A stretch of 64,000 bases of DNA, taken from positions 1 through 64,000 of the forward strand of contig JAIXMG010000035.1 in assembly GCA_025201345.1 (NCBI GenBank), read 5' to 3'. The number at the start of each line of letters is the position of its first letter. The first letter of the stretch is position 1. Under the pieces are notes generated by a model. The model saw only the letters and a list, made by a program, of their open reading frames with translations, was not told where the DNA came from and did no database searches. Source of the stretch: Thamnidium elegans. Lineage: Eukaryota > Mucoromycota > Mucoromycetes > Mucorales > Mucoraceae. The position numbers and the translations under genes were made by a program. Below are positions 60,716-64,000 of the stretch, in pieces.

Positions 60716-62342
60716 ACTATGCAAAGTAAATATGAAAACAGAACAAAAAAAGATAGTGAAAACCAAAAAGACTGAAGTTTTTTTTTTTGGCGCATGAGAA
60801 ATTTTTGCGCGCTTTCAAAGCTTTTTTTTTTTGTAAGGTACAGGATTGAGCTTTACTAGGGATAATCGTATATCCAGAAATGAGAAAGCGAGTTTTGTGG
60901 TTAATCCGTATAATACTTGTTTCTTAGCATAATATATCTAAAATAAAATAAATATTACAAAGACTATCATCTTTTGATTGTGAGTTTATCACAGGTCTGA
61001 TAAAATTGTCTTACTATTTTATGGAACTGCATAATGTCTGACGCCAACTAAACTGATCTGTGTATCAAGGTTATCTTTTTTTTTTCTGCATAAAGTGTGT
61101 ACCAAGTTTCTCTCTTGATTGTAAGAACGTATTGTTTTTTATGTCTGTCGCGGGTATTACGAAAAGCTGACGCCAAGTATACTCGCCTTGGGCCTATTAA
61201 GAGCTGGTACGGTTATTACTATGTCTTTTCCAGCCCTTGTGAGTTGAGCTGGTGAACGTCAGAACGCACTGATTTCCCGGATGCTACAAACATTACAACA
61301 ATTGGGGGAAATGCTACAAAATTGGCGGAATTATTAACGGTGTATTTGATACACCTGACCATGTACCAGGGAGATAAAAAATCCTTTTCAAGAGAGAAAA
61401 ACTCAAAGTACAGCATATATTCCCCTGTATAACTTGAAATCTACCAGGTAATGATATGCGTGAAAGCAAATGAGTATCCACCGCAATTAGCTACGGAAAA
61501 AGTCTGTAAACAGGTATTACTCGCCTAGCTTGTTTTTATCCATAATAACTCTAAATCGATCGCGCTAACGTATCTCTAGCTAAATAATTTAGTTACAAAA
61601 GACGTAATAGATTCAAAACAGAATATATTTTGAATTCCCCCATTTGAAAATTGATGACTGAAATAAATCCTTTCTTGGGATCGAGCGAATCTTCCTGATG
61701 CGGTAAAACAGAATTTAGGTTTCCACTTTCTTTTATTAATATTTCATACAAGTATGGAACTACGATAAAAGCATCCTATTAATACGAATATTACGAGATC
61801 AATTAGTCGTGTATCAAGTTCGTCTCATAAAATACGCTAAAACGTGTCTTGTTTTTATATTTATCGCATAGAACTACTAAGTTTCGATTGAAAGTTTGCG
61901 GTGAAAACAAATTTGGGTCCAAGTTTTCCTCAAGAAGCGTTGGGTATTTCACAGTACCGTGATAACGGTTTCCCTTCGAATCCATACAGGCGAGAAGTAG
62001 AAATAAAAATGCAAAGGATGACAGAAAGTTCTTGAAAAAGGTCTAAAATGTAAGTTCGTCTAAAATTTGCTTTGGTATAAGCCTAAAAAAAAAATCGGGT
62101 TTCAGGAACTTTTTTTTTTTTTTTTTTTTCTGTCAAACAAAAAGTTATTATAAAACGTGAAAAGAATTAGATTTATTTTTTATGTGTAACAATAAGGGTA
62201 AAATCAGGCCTAAGGGCTCGAGACCAAATATAGCGTTTTTAAAAAAAAAAACAGAAAAAAATGAAAACAAAAAAATAGTGCTAAAAAAAATTAAGAGGGA
62301 TTATTTACAAAAGGGGAGATTATTATATACGAAAAAAATAAT
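60716..62342. other. Spacer with two unassigned minus-strand open stretches
   Basis: No gene can be closed here. On the minus strand a frame from about 62042 down to 61803 reads FFKNFLSSFAFLFLLLAC then MDSKGNRYHGTVKYP, that is, a secretion-signal-like stretch joined to a soluble segment of about 60 residues; but the only Met comes after the hydrophobic part and an acceptor-like TTTTAG precedes it, so a first exon may be missing or lost. A second frame at 61219-61416 is unassigned. Confidence 0.35.
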
Positions 62343-62570
62343 TTAGTGTTGAACTGTTTTTACAGACGAAAGAGTTGCCATGCCAATCTTTTGTTGCTCA
62401 GTGTAACAAGGTACTTTACTCTTTAGTTGTGCTTCAGTAAATTTGCATAATTGTCGAGCGTATTCGTTTTGAGCAAGTATCATTAAATTTTCTCTTGTCA
62501 TGGTAGTAGTAATTCTAGTATTATTATTATTCGAAATTTCGACAGGGATTTTTGATTGTAAAGATGCCAT
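62343..62570 (-). CDS. Small hypothetical protein (75 residues)
   Basis: A single open frame from ATG to TAA with non-repetitive composition. The N terminus is polar (NNNNTRITTTMT), followed by a likely helix ENLMILAQNEYARQLCKF and the segment EAQLKSKVPCYTEQQKIGMA. There is no signal peptide or membrane segment. The start lies just inside an A/T-rich flank like those of other genes here. I do not recognise the family; it could be a small mitochondrial or nuclear protein, or a chance frame. Confidence 0.45.
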   Translation of the reverse strand: MASLQSKIPVEISNNNNTRITTTMTRENLMILAQNEYARQLCKFTEAQLKSKVPCYTEQQKIGMATLSSVKTVQH

Positions 62571-64000
62571 TATTAAGTATTATTGTATTATATGTTTTTT
62601 TTAAAAAAAAAAAAAAAAAAGAAATAAAAATGTTTTTGTTAGAAAGAGAGAAAAAAAAAGGCTTATATAAAAGAAAAGAATATATATATAAAATGTAATT
62701 AAAATATTTATAAGTCTTTTTCTAATTTATGACATCATATTTATAATTGTGTATAAAAGGGAAATGAGAAATACTCTATTCTAATGCGGAGTTGGTTCGC
62801 CTCTAAAAAGACTGTTGGAGGTTTTTTTTTGAGCTTTGGTTCGTCATAAATTATAAGCTAAAAATAAAGTCCCTTTTTAATAATATATCAGAAGAGACTC
62901 CTGATAGTTGACGTATATATTTTTTATTCTTGAATCATTGATGCAACGCATTACGGTGGCAGTGATTTGATTCAAAAAAAAAAAAAAATTTGAATGATCA
63001 AGTGCTTCTCTCTTTTAATCGAAATCTTTTACTCTATTTCAAATCGAGTTTAACCATAATTGGCGAAAATCTGTTTCGGAATGAAAAAACTTAAAGTAGC
63101 CCTATTTTGATTATTTAGTATAAATCCCTATAGTACAAAAAAAAAGCATTGAAAAAAGTCTTACTTTTTTAGCCCAAAAAAAGAGGCTATATTAAGCAAA
63201 AAAAATTACTTTAGAAGCTTCTATCGTTTAAATAAATACAGATTTCACATACTAAAAAATTATCAAATGTTGGAATCTGGTTTTAACCTTGTATGGTATT
63301 TATTTATTTTCGCTGATCCACACTAACTTTAAAACATTCCTCTAATCTGCTATTCCTTTTAGTCAAAGTTTTAATTGTTGAGAATAAAAATGACCCGAGT
63401 CAAGTTATACAAAACTAAAACGTATAAAAGGCTTTTTTAATTCATTCTGCACATGATGTCACCCAGCCGTTTCAATATCCTGTACTTTATGCGATTTGTA
63501 TAGAAATCCCCGGTTGCTAATATAAAACGTGTTTAAAGAGATTGGCGTATTTTTTTAATTGTTATTTTTTTCAATTCTATCTTCTTTTTTTTTTTTTTTT
63601 TTAAGGCAAATAATGGTAATAATAAAAAGCATAGTGTCATCATAATACACTCGCACACATACAAAAAAAAATATAATATATATGTAATTTGAAAAAGAAA
63701 AGGGAGAAATCAAAGATGCAGCAATATATATAAAATCAAACGCTTTCATCATGTGTGTGCGTCTGATGCATATGATGATGTATGCTGAGTAAATAATACT
63801 GTTTCTCTTTCTCTCTCTCTCTTTCTCTTATCAAATAAGCTTTTTTTTTAGCTCATGTACTTAAACAAGTTACCAATTTGTGTTTATATTTTGAAGTGTA
63901 CCTTTTTTTTTTAATTTAAACAAATATGCTCTTTTTAAACAAATGTATTCGATCAAAAAAACCCTCATGTATTTAATATAAACAGTCCTTCTGTACAGAC
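62571..64000. other. AT-rich spacer to the end of the window
   Basis: No gene, RNA or mobile element is supported. It contains A/T tracts (for example T runs near 63585-63602) and a short CT-rich run near 63806-63829. Confidence 0.5.

Overview
The window is nuclear DNA from an early-diverging fungus, most likely a Mucoromycota/Mucorales mould. This is inferred from intron-rich genes (introns mostly 45-90 bp, GTAAGT/GTAAAT donors, some exons of 9-24 bp), AT-rich spacers full of long A/T homopolymers, the fungus-specific V-ATPase c' subunit, a group III (Nik1-type) histidine kinase, and genes that Dikarya usually lack but early fungi and animals keep (INTS9, a CARM1-type methyltransferase, HSPA12-like Hsp70s, a TnpB/Fanzor-like transposase relic). 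All gene models were spliced by hand from reading frame, GT/AG sites and family motifs; most of the multi-exon models close on an exact multiple of three.

1-9.3 kb: the 3' part of an alpha/beta hydrolase; an Artemis-like nuclease broken by a stop and a frameshift; a secreted aspartyl-protease-like protein with altered catalytic motifs; a small eight-cysteine, CFEM-like, probably GPI-anchored protein; a peroxisomal enoyl-CoA isomerase; and a UBE2T-like E2 with a long tail. 10-19.3 kb: a monocarboxylate-type MFS transporter, ARMC8/Gid5, V-ATPase c' (Vma11), a transposase relic, and nucleosome assembly protein Nap1.

20.7-31.4 kb: a divergent kinesin-like coiled-coil protein without a recognisable P-loop, then a very large cytosolic hybrid histidine kinase (about 2,680 residues) whose HAMP array has grown to about 21 units of 92 residues. 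34.7-37.8 kb: asparagine synthetase and a GATA-type zinc-finger factor.

40.3-57.8 kb is gene-dense: a coiled-coil protein, Integrator subunit INTS9 divergent from NOP10, THG1, a CARM1-like methyltransferase, a two-headed HSPA12-like Hsp70 protein, MMS19 and a hexose transporter. 59.3-62.6 kb holds a Sac7/Bag7-type RhoGAP and a small unassigned gene; the remainder is AT-rich spacer.

Most genes are housekeeping and unrelated in pathway. Loose themes are RNA maturation (INTS9, NOP10, THG1), DNA repair and Fe-S supply (Artemis-like, UBE2T, MMS19) and stress signalling (Nik1-type kinase, RhoGAP). The least ordinary features are the expanded HAMP array, the tandem Hsp70 protein, the P-loop-less kinesin-like protein and the catalytically altered protease.
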